Below, piece after piece: positions 8,293 through 16,121 of a DNA stretch of 64,000 nucleotides. The translations under genes were made by a program, and so were the position numbers. The stretch is taken from positions 1-64,000 of the forward strand of contig NZ_PNQZ01000013.1 in the NCBI RefSeq assembly GCF_003994335.1, in the 5' to 3' direction. The stretch comes from Asaia sp. W19 (lineage in GTDB: Bacteria; Pseudomonadota; Alphaproteobacteria; Acetobacterales; Acetobacteraceae). The notes under the pieces are model-generated. The model worked only from the letters and a program-made list of their open reading frames with translations, made no database searches and had not been told where the DNA came from. The first letter of the stretch is position 1. Each line of letters starts with the position of its first letter.

Positions 8293-9482
8293 TGCGCCTC
8301 CCTCATTTCCCGACCCTGGACCGCTATCTGCTTGCCCAGCTCCTGCCCCCCTTCATCGTGTCTCTCGCCGCTGTGCTGGCAGCACTCCTGCTCGAACGGC
8401 TTCTGGTGCTGTTCGACGATCTCGCGGCGGAGGGAAGTTCTCTCGCCACCTTCGTCGCTCTGCTGACAGATCTCCTCCCCCATTACCTGGGGCTCGCCCT
8501 GCCCGCCGCACTTTGTGTCAGCGTCTTCCTGATCATCAGGCGCATGAGCGACAATAACGAGATCGACGCGCTCATGGCGAGTGGCGTGTCCCTCCTGCGT
8601 ATTGCACGGCCTTATATGTGGGCAGGTGTTTGTCTTGGGTTCGGCAGCATTCTGCTCTATGGCTATATCCAACCCGTCGCGCGCTATGATTTCAGGTCAG
8701 GCTTCTACTATGCCGCGCATTCGGGCTGGGCGCCGCATCTGCAGGCCGGCATGTTTGCCACGACCTCTGGCGATTCGATGCTCACAGCTGACCGCGTCAC
8801 GCAGAATGGCACCGTTCTGCATGAGGTTTTCATCCGGCAGCGCGAGGCCAACGGCGCCGTGCGTATCATCACCGCGCATCGAGGGCTGGTGACGGCCGTT
8901 CCATCGCTCAAGCAGACGCGCCTGGATCTGTGGGACGGGCTGATCGTGTATGACCCGCGCGATGACAGTAACAAGGCTACCCAGACACGCTTTGCGCATT
9001 CCATGCGCACCTTCGATCAGGGCCATGACACGGAAGCTTTTCGCTCTCGAGGCATCGATGAGCGCGAACTCACCCTCGTGGAACTGGCAACCCAACTCGA
9101 AGCGTCGCATCAGAAGGATACGGGGCCTGATGACAGCCGCATCTCGCGTTCCAGCCTCCGTGCAGAACTTGATTTCCGGCTCGCCCGTGCGCTCGCCATC
9201 CCCTTCATTCCGCCTCTTGCCGTTGCACTCGCCATCGGAGCGAAACGCCGCAGGCCCATCATCGGACTGATCGCACTGGCACTAATTCTGGTCGGGTTCG
9301 ATCACATGCTTCAATTCGGGCACGGGCTGATCGCGACGGGGCGCATGCGCGGCTTCTATGCGATATGGCTCCCCGAGATCCTGTTCTGCACGATCTGCCT
9401 CGCCTCGATCTTCCGGCGCTCACGCGGTTCCTGGCTGCGCCGCAAGGCCATTCCGCTCCGTGAAACGGGAGCGACGCCATGA
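8292..9482 (+). CDS. lptF: LptF/LptG family permease (LptF-like)
   Basis: 396 aa with the YjgP/YjgQ architecture. Three N-terminal membrane helices are followed by a periplasmic beta-jellyroll (about residues 125-290) and three C-terminal helices. SDNNEIDALMASGVSLLRI near residue 80-98 is the conserved coupling region that contacts the LptB ATPase. The first gene of the LptFG pair takes lipid from the outer leaflet of the inner membrane. Start ATG 8292 overlaps the phosphoesterase stop. No lptB, lptC or lptA lies nearby. This may be the only LptF of the cell or a second copy adapted to another lipid; the operon partners favour the latter, which I infer. Confidence 0.82.
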   Translation: MRLPHFPTLDRYLLAQLLPPFIVSLAAVLAALLLERLLVLFDDLAAEGSSLATFVALLTDLLPHYLGLALPAALCVSVFLIIRRMSDNNEIDALMASGVSLLRIARPYMWAGVCLGFGSILLYGYIQPVARYDFRSGFYYAAHSGWAPHLQAGMFATTSGDSMLTADRVTQNGTVLHEVFIRQREANGAVRIITAHRGLVTAVPSLKQTRLDLWDGLIVYDPRDDSNKATQTRFAHSMRTFDQGHDTEAFRSRGIDERELTLVELATQLEASHQKDTGPDDSRISRSSLRAELDFRLARALAIPFIPPLAVALAIGAKRRRPIIGLIALALILVGFDHMLQFGHGLIATGRMRGFYAIWLPEILFCTICLASIFRRSRGSWLRRKAIPLRETGATP

Positions 9483-10573
9483 CCCCTCCCCAGGCGGGAC
9501 GCTCCGTTCTTCTCACGCATCTTACGCGCTCCCTGCTCAGCCGGACCGTGCTTTGCGGCGCCATTCTCGTCTCCATGCTCGAAATCCTTGGGCTTCTGGA
9601 GATGACCACACCTATTCTTGAGCGTCATCTTGGCGCTCTCGGTATGGCGCATTATGCCCTGCTGCGCCTGCCCAGCCTCGCCGTGCAGACCTTGCCGCTC
9701 AGCACGTTGATCGGCGCCTTGTTCCTCCTGATGCAGATGACCCTAAATAGTGAAATGGCGAGCTTGCGGGCAACGGGTCTTTCCACGCGTCGCCTGCTGC
9801 GCCTGCTCCTGCCCGCCATCGGAATCATCAGCCTCGCGGGGATAACCACGCAGGAAATCGTCGCACCGCGCACCGAACTGGCGCTTGCCAAATGGTGGAA
9901 CCGGACAGACCCGAAAGCTGCGGGGAGCGGTCACGGATTCTGGTTTCACGCCGAAGGCAATGTCGTGCATATCGACAGCTTCAGCGAGGGCGGACAGCGC
10001 ATTCAGAAAGTGGGTCTGTACCACCGCATCACTGGCGGCGATCTCGTCGCCACAGATACCGCTCCGGAGCTCGTTTATGACGCCGCTTCGGGGTGGAGGG
10101 CGGGCGCCGTGCGCAGCCTGACACTCAAGAGCAACCGGGTTGAAATCGAGAGACGCGCGAATGTGGTGCTGCTGCCCCGCAGTATCACGCCGGATACGAT
10201 CATTCAGCTGTCCCAGAACTACCCGACCCTTTCATTCGGCACTCTCTGGTCCATATTACATCGGGGCGGTGCTTCGAGCCTGCCCAAGGCGACCTATCGC
10301 ATGGCGCTCTTTGCGCCTTTCGTCCTGCCGGTTTCCCTATGCGCCATGCTCCTCATGGCGCTGCCGGTCATCTATATCCCGCCGCGCGCCGGTACGCGCA
10401 GCTTTCTGCCAATCGCGGCTCTCGCGGCCGGTTTTGGTTTCATCGTACTGCAAGGCCTGATACAGGCTCTTGGCAACGCGGGAACCTTGCCCGCACTCGT
10501 TGCCGTCATGGCGCCTCCCGCCCTGGCATTCCTCCTAGGAGGGGCATGGATCGTGAAGATGGAAGAGAAATGA
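9479..10573 (+). CDS. lptG: LptF/LptG family permease (LptG-like)
   Basis: 364 aa, same fold as its neighbour: helices near residues 20-40, 60-85 and 100-120, a periplasmic jellyroll, then three C-terminal helices. LNSEMASLRATGLSTRRLL near residue 84-102 is the coupling region. It overlaps lptF by four bases (ATGA) and the hydroxylase gene by four. LptF and LptG form the transmembrane heterodimer of the LPS exporter. Being locked into an operon with hydroxylase, NTP transferase and glycosyltransferase genes suggests its cargo is the lipid made here. Confidence 0.82.
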   Translation: MTPPQAGRSVLLTHLTRSLLSRTVLCGAILVSMLEILGLLEMTTPILERHLGALGMAHYALLRLPSLAVQTLPLSTLIGALFLLMQMTLNSEMASLRATGLSTRRLLRLLLPAIGIISLAGITTQEIVAPRTELALAKWWNRTDPKAAGSGHGFWFHAEGNVVHIDSFSEGGQRIQKVGLYHRITGGDLVATDTAPELVYDAASGWRAGAVRSLTLKSNRVEIERRANVVLLPRSITPDTIIQLSQNYPTLSFGTLWSILHRGGASSLPKATYRMALFAPFVLPVSLCAMLLMALPVIYIPPRAGTRSFLPIAALAAGFGFIVLQGLIQALGNAGTLPALVAVMAPPALAFLLGGAWIVKMEEK

Positions 10574-11397
10574 GCACGCTCAATTCTGATCAACCGGAGG
10601 GCTTCTGGCGCGCCTTCTGGAACGCCCGAAAAAACCAGGGCACCCTGCGCACGGGACGAAGCTTCGACCTCGGCAAGATGAGCCTTCCGCATCTCTGGAT
10701 GGCGTATCTCACCTATCCCACCATCCTGCTCTATTTTGCCCTTATCCTCGCCTCGGCAGGCATGGCGCTCTATCTGGGGCCGCAGGCAACAGGAACGCTC
10801 GTGACCATCCTTCTGGTCGTCGCGATCTATCCTTTCGCCTGGTACGCCATCCATCGCTTTATCCTTCATGGCCGCTGGCTTTACCGTAATCCGCTGACAG
10901 CCTCGCTCTGGAAGCGCGTCCATTTCGACCATCATCAGGATCCGCATCTGCTGGACGTACTGTTCGGTTCGCCCCTCAATACCATTCCGACCATTGCCAT
11001 CATCGTCATGCCCATTGGCTGGGCCATTGGCGGGGAAAGCGCCGCTTTTGCCGCGCTTTCGACCGGACTGGTCATGACCTGCATCTACGAGTTCTTCCAC
11101 TGCATCCAGCATCTCGCCTACAAGCCGCGCTGGGCCTGGGTGGCCAAGATCAAGCAACTGCACGTGCTGCATCATTTCCACGACGAAGATGGCAATTACG
11201 GGATTACCAATTACGCTGCCGACCGGCTCTTCGGCAGCTTCTACAAGGATGCCCGCGCCCGTCCCCGCAGCGCCCATGTGTTCGATCTCGGCTATGATCT
11301 GGATGAGGCGCAGCGGTATCCCTGGGTCATGAAACGCACGGGAGCACCGCCCAAGCAGCGGCCCGACGGCGCAAGGCGAGGCAGCACAGCCCCGTGA
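10570..11397 (+). CDS. Fatty acid hydroxylase superfamily protein (likely sphingolipid or acyl-chain hydroxylase)
   Basis: 275 aa integral membrane di-iron enzyme. The histidine clusters are HRFILH (near residue 97), HFDHHQD (near 118), EFFHCIQH (near 178) and HVLHHFHDEDGNYGITNY (near 198). They sit between hydrophobic segments at about 45-70, 75-95, 135-155 and 160-180. The arrangement is that of the fatty acid hydroxylase/sterol desaturase superfamily, which includes ceramide 2-hydroxylases. The ATG at 10570 overlaps the lptG stop (ATGA). Acetic acid bacteria are known to contain 2-hydroxyacyl dihydroceramides, so acyl-chain 2-hydroxylation is the best guess. Hydroxylation of the sphingoid base is the alternative. 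Confidence 0.78.
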   Translation: MSTLNSDQPEGFWRAFWNARKNQGTLRTGRSFDLGKMSLPHLWMAYLTYPTILLYFALILASAGMALYLGPQATGTLVTILLVVAIYPFAWYAIHRFILHGRWLYRNPLTASLWKRVHFDHHQDPHLLDVLFGSPLNTIPTIAIIVMPIGWAIGGESAAFAALSTGLVMTCIYEFFHCIQHLAYKPRWAWVAKIKQLHVLHHFHDEDGNYGITNYAADRLFGSFYKDARARPRSAHVFDLGYDLDEAQRYPWVMKRTGAPPKQRPDGARRGSTAP

Positions 11398-12152
11398 CCT
11401 TGCCCGTTCTCGTTCTTGCCGGGTCGCGCGATGGGGCACAGGACCCACTCGCCCGGCACGGTCATGTGGCCCACAAGGCCCTGCTCCCGGTAGCAGGGCG
11501 CCCGATGATCGATCATGTGCTCGAAACGCTTTCGTCCGTACCGGAGCTCGGCCCGCTCTATGTGAGCATCGAGACGCCCCAGGCTCTGGAGCCACTGGCA
11601 CCCACGTTCACCTGCCTCCCCACAGCCAGGGGGCCCAGTGGCAGTGTGGCCCTCGCGCTGGATGAGTTGGGTACGCCTTTGCTGATTACCACTGCCGATC
11701 ATCCCCTTCTTGAAACAGAATGGATCAGGCGCTTCCTCGAAGCGGCCGAAGCGACTGACTGCGATCTGGCAGTCGGGGTCGCCTTGCGTCAGACGATCGA
11801 GCGCGATGTCCCGCACACGAAGCGAACCTACATCCCGTTGCGTGACATGAGCTTTTCGGGCTGCAACCTGTTCCTGCTCCGAAACACGAGGGCGCGTGCC
11901 GTGATCACGCTCTGGCAGTCGCTTGAGCGCGACCGCAAGCATCCGCTCAAAATGGCGCGGACCCTGGGTCTCATGACGCTCCTGCGCGCTGCGTTCCGTC
12001 GTTTGACAAGCACTCAGCTTACGGGGCGCGTGCGCCGGATTACAGGCGCGCATGTGGCCCTGATCCCGATCGATGATGGTTGGGCTGCCGTGGATGTCGA
12101 CAAGCCCCTCGATCTCGACCTCGTCGAAACCCGTCTGTCCAAGCGCGCATGA
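11394..12152 (+). CDS. NTP transferase domain protein (MobA-like fold)
   Basis: 252 aa. The N-terminal LVLAGSRDG and HKALLPVAGRPMIDHVLETL (residues about 5-50) form the signature of the nucleotidyltransferase family that activates sugars or alcohols as NDP derivatives. TTADHPLL near 98-105 holds the metal-binding aspartate. The rest shows no further domain. Start GTG at 11394 overlaps the hydroxylase stop (GTGA), and the stop overlaps the next start (ATGA). It may supply an activated headgroup or sugar for the adjacent glycosyltransferase or the CDP-glycerol-like enzyme; the nucleotide and substrate cannot be read from sequence. Confidence 0.72.
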   Translation: MTLPVLVLAGSRDGAQDPLARHGHVAHKALLPVAGRPMIDHVLETLSSVPELGPLYVSIETPQALEPLAPTFTCLPTARGPSGSVALALDELGTPLLITTADHPLLETEWIRRFLEAAEATDCDLAVGVALRQTIERDVPHTKRTYIPLRDMSFSGCNLFLLRNTRARAVITLWQSLERDRKHPLKMARTLGLMTLLRAAFRRLTSTQLTGRVRRITGAHVALIPIDDGWAAVDVDKPLDLDLVETRLSKRA

Positions 12153-13222
12153 AGATCGCTTACGTCATCAACTCCGTGGAGGGCGGCGGCGCAGCCCTGC
12201 CGGTTCCCGCGATTACGCAGGTCATGCGTGAAAACGGTCATGAAGTGATCGTTCTCGCGCTGACCAGGCGCGACGGGCGCGCCATCAAGCCCATGCTTCA
12301 GGCGGGCTTGACCGTTCATGTGCGCGAAGGCGGTCGCAAGGACCACCTTGCCGCTCTGCTCTGGCTAAACCGCGAAATCGGCGAGCAGAAGCCTGACCTG
12401 ATCTGGACTTCCCTTACGCGTGCAACGCTTCTGGGTCAGCTGGTCGGATTGCGCCGCCGCCTGCCCGTGGTGAGTTGGCAGCACTCTTCGCGGCTCAAAC
12501 CCGCCAATGCCCGGCTGCTGCGCCTGATGCGCGGGCTCTCGAGACTTTGGATTGCTGACTCGACCTGCGTTGAATTGGAAACCGAGCGCAAGCTGGGACT
12601 TCCCCCGAGCAAGCTTACCTGCTGGCCGATATTCCGCGCGAGCCACGATTTCCCGATAGCGGTCCCGTGGTCGGAGGGCGGCCCGATTAGAATAGGCAGT
12701 CTCGGACGCCTGCATCCGGTCAAGGGCTATGACGTGCTCTGCGCGGCCGTACGGTTGCTTGGCAAGATAGAGGGGCTGCCGGAGTTCGAAGTGCATATCG
12801 CTGGCGAGGGTGAGGAACGCGACCGGCTGGCAGAGCTGATTGCGCGTGATCGTCTGCCCGTGATCCTCGATGGCTATAATGCCGACCCCAAGGAATTTCT
12901 CTCAAGCCTGCAGATCTACGTCCAGCCATCCCAGTGGGAGGGGCTGTGCCTCGCCGCCCATGAAGCGCTGCTTTGCGGCGTACCGGTCATCGCATCGGAG
13001 GCGGGTGAACTGCCCCATACGATCACAGAATCCTGTGGCCGCATCGTCCCGCCAAATGATTCCGACTCCCTCGCTCTTGCCATGGCCGAACTCCTGCGTG
13101 CGCCCGCGCGCCTTTCTGCCATGGGAGCGACGGGGCGCGAGCGTGTTCTCTCACGCTTTGACGCCGCATCCTTCGACCGGCGGGGTCGGGAAATCCTAGC
13201 GCGCCTCGAAAGCACCCTCTGA
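12149..13222 (+). CDS. Glycosyltransferase family 4-like protein
   Basis: 357 aa GT-B glycosyltransferase. The N-terminal Rossmann half starts at once with KIAYVINSVEGGGA, so the ATG at 12149 (overlapping the previous stop as ATGA) is the real start. The C-terminal donor-binding half has SLGRLHPVKGYDVL near residue 191-204 and VQPSQWEGLCLAAHEALLCGVPVIAS near 265-290, the EX7E-type region of GT4. No membrane helix. It is the last gene of the operon starting at 7390 and probably adds a sugar to the lipid made or exported by the island. The end overlaps a convergent small gene by 27 bases. Confidence 0.8.
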   Translation: MKIAYVINSVEGGGAALPVPAITQVMRENGHEVIVLALTRRDGRAIKPMLQAGLTVHVREGGRKDHLAALLWLNREIGEQKPDLIWTSLTRATLLGQLVGLRRRLPVVSWQHSSRLKPANARLLRLMRGLSRLWIADSTCVELETERKLGLPPSKLTCWPIFRASHDFPIAVPWSEGGPIRIGSLGRLHPVKGYDVLCAAVRLLGKIEGLPEFEVHIAGEGEERDRLAELIARDRLPVILDGYNADPKEFLSSLQIYVQPSQWEGLCLAAHEALLCGVPVIASEAGELPHTITESCGRIVPPNDSDSLALAMAELLRAPARLSAMGATGRERVLSRFDAASFDRRGREILARLESTL

Positions 13223-13522
13223 GCGAGGCTGCGAAAGCGCGCTGGAAAGCCGGAAATCCATCTGGGCAAAAATGACGCAAGCGACGAGAAGCAAGATCCA
13301 GACCATTCTGGGAGCGGCCTGTCGCTCGAGAAAGGCCGCCGCAGCAAATGCACCGAGCGCGACCACATCCAGGGCGAAGTGCAGACGCTCGTCCAGATGC
13401 CCGCAGAGATAACCCAGCACAAAGACGATCACCCCCAGAAGGGCGCAGCTCAACGCCTTCTCGCGCTGCAACCAGCGGGAAAGGGAAGTAACCTGATCAG
13501 CTCTGTCACGTTTATCCGGCAA
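13196..13522 (-). CDS. Small inner-membrane protein, unknown
   Basis: 108 aa with three hydrophobic segments (about residues 25-43, 48-62 and 70-87) and charged ends. No family recognised. The TTG start at 13522 is supported by GGGAGAG a few bases upstream. It converges with and overlaps the glycosyltransferase gene by 27 bases, and is divergent from the gene at 13581. Function unknown. Confidence 0.55.
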   Translation of the reverse strand: MPDKRDRADQVTSLSRWLQREKALSCALLGVIVFVLGYLCGHLDERLHFALDVVALGAFAAAAFLERQAAPRMVWILLLVACVIFAQMDFRLSSALSQPRSEGAFEAR

Positions 13523-13580
13523 GTTTCTCTCCCAACCCGGTCACGGTCATGTCTTCGTTGGATAAAGGCACGCGCAGAAG

Positions 13581-14153
13581 ATGCAACCTCCCGATCGCCC
13601 CACACATGCTTTTGCCGCAGACAGCGCGAAGGCGGGGGACGCAGCGGAAGCCAATTCCCCCGCGCTCTCCCTGCCAGAAACCCAGTTCGCGATCAGACGA
13701 GCCGTGCTTGGCCTTTGCCGGACCATGCGCTGGGCTTGTGTGAATGAATTCTCCCTTCCCGCAGCAGGCAGACGTGCCGATGTCATGGCCCTCACCCAGA
13801 GCGGGGAACTGCACTGCATCGAGATCAAATCTGGCCCGCGCGACTACCTGAGTGACAGGAAATGGCCGGAATATCGTGCCTGGTGTGACAGGCTTTATTT
13901 TGCCGTGGACCAGAATTTCCCCCGTGAGCTGATCCCGGAAGATGTCGGACTCTTCATCGCCCATCTGCCGGAAAGCCCCTCAACCATCCTGCCGGAATGT
14001 GCGATGATACGCGATGCGCCGCTCATCAAGCTGGCGGCCGCCCGCCGAAAGACGCTGATGCAGCTTTTCGGCCATGGCGCCGCCTTGCGCCTCATGGCCC
14101 TTGAAGATCCCGCCATGACGGCCTCTCTTCGCGCGGCGAGACGTGTTGACTAA
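13581..14153 (+). CDS. MmcB-like putative DNA repair nuclease-fold protein
   Basis: 190 aa. CVNEFSLPAAGRRADVMALT followed by CIEIKSGPRDYLSDRKWPEY is the pattern of the MmcB (DUF1052) family, a restriction-endonuclease-like fold with Asp and ExK residues. In alphaproteobacteria MmcB belongs to the SOS-linked mutasome genes, but its activity is not settled. No signal peptide. The next gene follows after 11 bases with a strong AAGGAG site, so they probably share a transcript. No LexA site was seen in the 58 bases before the start. Confidence 0.75.
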   Translation: MQPPDRPTHAFAADSAKAGDAAEANSPALSLPETQFAIRRAVLGLCRTMRWACVNEFSLPAAGRRADVMALTQSGELHCIEIKSGPRDYLSDRKWPEYRAWCDRLYFAVDQNFPRELIPEDVGLFIAHLPESPSTILPECAMIRDAPLIKLAAARRKTLMQLFGHGAALRLMALEDPAMTASLRAARRVD

Positions 14154-14164
14154 GGAGTTCCTGC

Positions 14165-14959
14165 ATGACCGATCAACGCCTGATTGCCCAACGTCTGGAA
14201 GTGGCGCGCGCCGTCGTGGCCGATGCCGCTGCTCTGGCCATGGCAATGAGGCCGCCACCGGGAGGTCCGGTCGGCACGACCAAGGGCCTGCAGGATTACG
14301 TGACCGAAGCCGACATGGCGGTGGAGGCACTGGTTTCAAAACGCCTCGAAACCCTTTTCCCTGAGGATGGGTTCATGGGCGAGGAAGGCGGTCGCCAGAG
14401 ACAGGGAGGCCTGACCTGGGTGATCGATCCGATCGACGGCACCTCCAATTATGCTCGTGGTCGTGAACGCTGGTGTGTCTCGCTTGGTCTGATGCAGGGC
14501 AACATCCCGGTGGCGGGTGTGATCAATGCCCCGGCTCTGGGAGAAATCTACACGGCGCAGCGCGGTGTGGGCGCGTGGATGAACGGTCGGGCGCTCAAAG
14601 CCTCACCCGTGGACGACACCAGAAGCGCCATGGTCGAAATGGGGTGGAGCGCAAAGGTTTCGCCCGAAACCTTTGCCAATCTCTCCAAGGCCTTTCTGGA
14701 GCTCGGTATCGCCCCCCGCACGGGCGCCTGTGGAGCCCTGGCTCTGGCCGATGTCGCCTCGGGACGCTGCGATGGCTATCTCGAAATCGCCATCAATCTC
14801 TGGGACGTGGCGGCAGCGCTCGTATTGCTGCATGAGAGCGGGGCCCGGGTCTCGCCTTTCCTGCGCGATGGCGGGATGACAGGATGTATCTCCATTCTGG
14901 CGGCCGCGCCCGGCGTAGCCGAGCCCATCGCCCATGCGGCGGGCATGGAACTGCTCTGA
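14165..14959 (+). CDS. Inositol monophosphatase family phosphatase (histidinol- or inositol-phosphatase type)
   Basis: 264 aa. The metal-dependent phosphatase motifs are DYVTEAD near residue 43-49, GEEGG near 72-76, WVIDPIDGTSNYARG near 86-100, and the C-terminal NLWDVAAALVLLHESGA near 218-234. The family dephosphorylates inositol phosphate, histidinol phosphate, PAP or fructose bisphosphate. Size and motifs fit HisN or SuhB equally. Preceded by CTAAGGAGTTCCTGC. Contact with the MmcB gene suggests co-transcription but not shared function. Confidence 0.85.
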   Translation: MTDQRLIAQRLEVARAVVADAAALAMAMRPPPGGPVGTTKGLQDYVTEADMAVEALVSKRLETLFPEDGFMGEEGGRQRQGGLTWVIDPIDGTSNYARGRERWCVSLGLMQGNIPVAGVINAPALGEIYTAQRGVGAWMNGRALKASPVDDTRSAMVEMGWSAKVSPETFANLSKAFLELGIAPRTGACGALALADVASGRCDGYLEIAINLWDVAAALVLLHESGARVSPFLRDGGMTGCISILAAAPGVAEPIAHAAGMELL

Positions 14960-15132
14960 GCAACACAGCCCCATTGGGGGGAAGGTTTCGCCTTGAATGA
15001 TCCCGGGACGCCGCGCCGCGGCTCTTTACGCATCGCGCGTTAAGGGCCACCCTGCCCCACCATTCTCACGCCATAATTACCCGTCACGGCTAGGTTTCCC
15101 CTGACGGATCCAGATACGAGGCCCAGATACTC

Positions 15133-15990
15133 ATGGTTTCTTTCCCCCGCCGACTCGTCGCCTCGACGGTACTTCTGGCATCGGGCCTGACCGCCCTTCC
15201 CGCCGTGGCCGCATCGAAGCAGCAGGCGCTGGTCGATCGGGCAACGCTTGCCGTACAGGACATCTTTCAGGGTACGAACCCCAATTCCCGCGCGCAGCGT
15301 TATCTCGCCAAGGCGCGCGCTGTCATGGTGTGTCCCTCGGTGTTTCGCATGTCGATCGTCTTCGGCGGTGCAGGCGGCGGATGCCTCCTGCTCTCGCGCG
15401 ACGCGCGCGGCTCCTGGTCGGACCCCGCCTTCTACACGCTCAGCTCAGCCTCTATGGGGATTCAGCTTGGAGTGGAGAGCTCGGAGCTCATGTTCTTCGT
15501 GATGTCCGATCGCGGACTTCAGGCACTCCTCGACAGTCAATTCAAGTTCAGCGCCGGGGCTTCGGCCTCATTCGCTAATATGGGAAGCGGGATCGAGAGC
15601 GGATCGGCTGGCGCCTCGAACACGGATATTCTCGCGCTTCAGAAGTCATCGGGACTGTTCGCAGGCGCCTCGCTTGGCGGTTCGAAGCTGACTATCGACA
15701 GCGGATCCAACCGGGCGTTCTACAACCAGCCAGTGGGTCCCGAAGATATCGTGATCTCAATGCGCGTGAACAACACGGGCGCCGACCCGTTGCGCCGCAT
15801 CCTTATGCAGGTGGTTCAGCAACAGGGCAGTACGCCGCAAACCACCACCACACCCGCCACGACGGCAGCAGCAACGTCAGGCAGCGCGGTGGGCTCCAGC
15901 CCCTACCCTGCCAATTACGACAGCCACAAATCCTTCTCGAGCCAGTCTCATGGAGCCATCAAGAGCGAGTCACTCGCTGCGCCCAAATAG
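15133..15990 (+). CDS. Exported SYLF (lipid-binding Ysc84-type) domain protein
   Basis: 285 aa with an N-terminal signal peptide ending near AVAAS (residue 26). The SYLF domain spans about 45-220. KARAVMVCPSV, FGGAGGGCLLLSRD, YTLSSASMGIQLGVESSE and GASASFANMGSG are its recognisable blocks. The C-terminal 60 residues are Thr/Ala/Ser-rich low complexity and probably disordered. SYLF domains bind lipids; bacterial exported forms have no settled role. It stands alone with a weak ribosome site. Confidence 0.8.
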   Translation: MVSFPRRLVASTVLLASGLTALPAVAASKQQALVDRATLAVQDIFQGTNPNSRAQRYLAKARAVMVCPSVFRMSIVFGGAGGGCLLLSRDARGSWSDPAFYTLSSASMGIQLGVESSELMFFVMSDRGLQALLDSQFKFSAGASASFANMGSGIESGSAGASNTDILALQKSSGLFAGASLGGSKLTIDSGSNRAFYNQPVGPEDIVISMRVNNTGADPLRRILMQVVQQQGSTPQTTTTPATTAAATSGSAVGSSPYPANYDSHKSFSSQSHGAIKSESLAAPK

Positions 15991-16002
15991 GGGATCTAGC
16001 GG

Positions 16003-16031
16003 CGCTCCGGGGGATTACCGCCCCCTGAGCG
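16003..16031. terminator. Hairpin between convergent genes, possible terminator
   Basis: Arms CGCTC-C-GGGGG (16003-16013) and CCCCC-T-GAGCG (16021-16031) around a 7-base loop give 10 GC-rich pairs. It lies between the SYLF gene (ends 15990) and mltG (ends 16122). There is no T run, so termination is likely but not certain. Confidence 0.4.
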
Positions 16032-16121
16032 TCGCGCGTCGAACTGATACGTCTTTCTTCGAGGCCGGTCCATCATTCAGGAGCGCCTTGGCGATGCCGG
16101 AAACGCCTCCTGCTCAGAACG

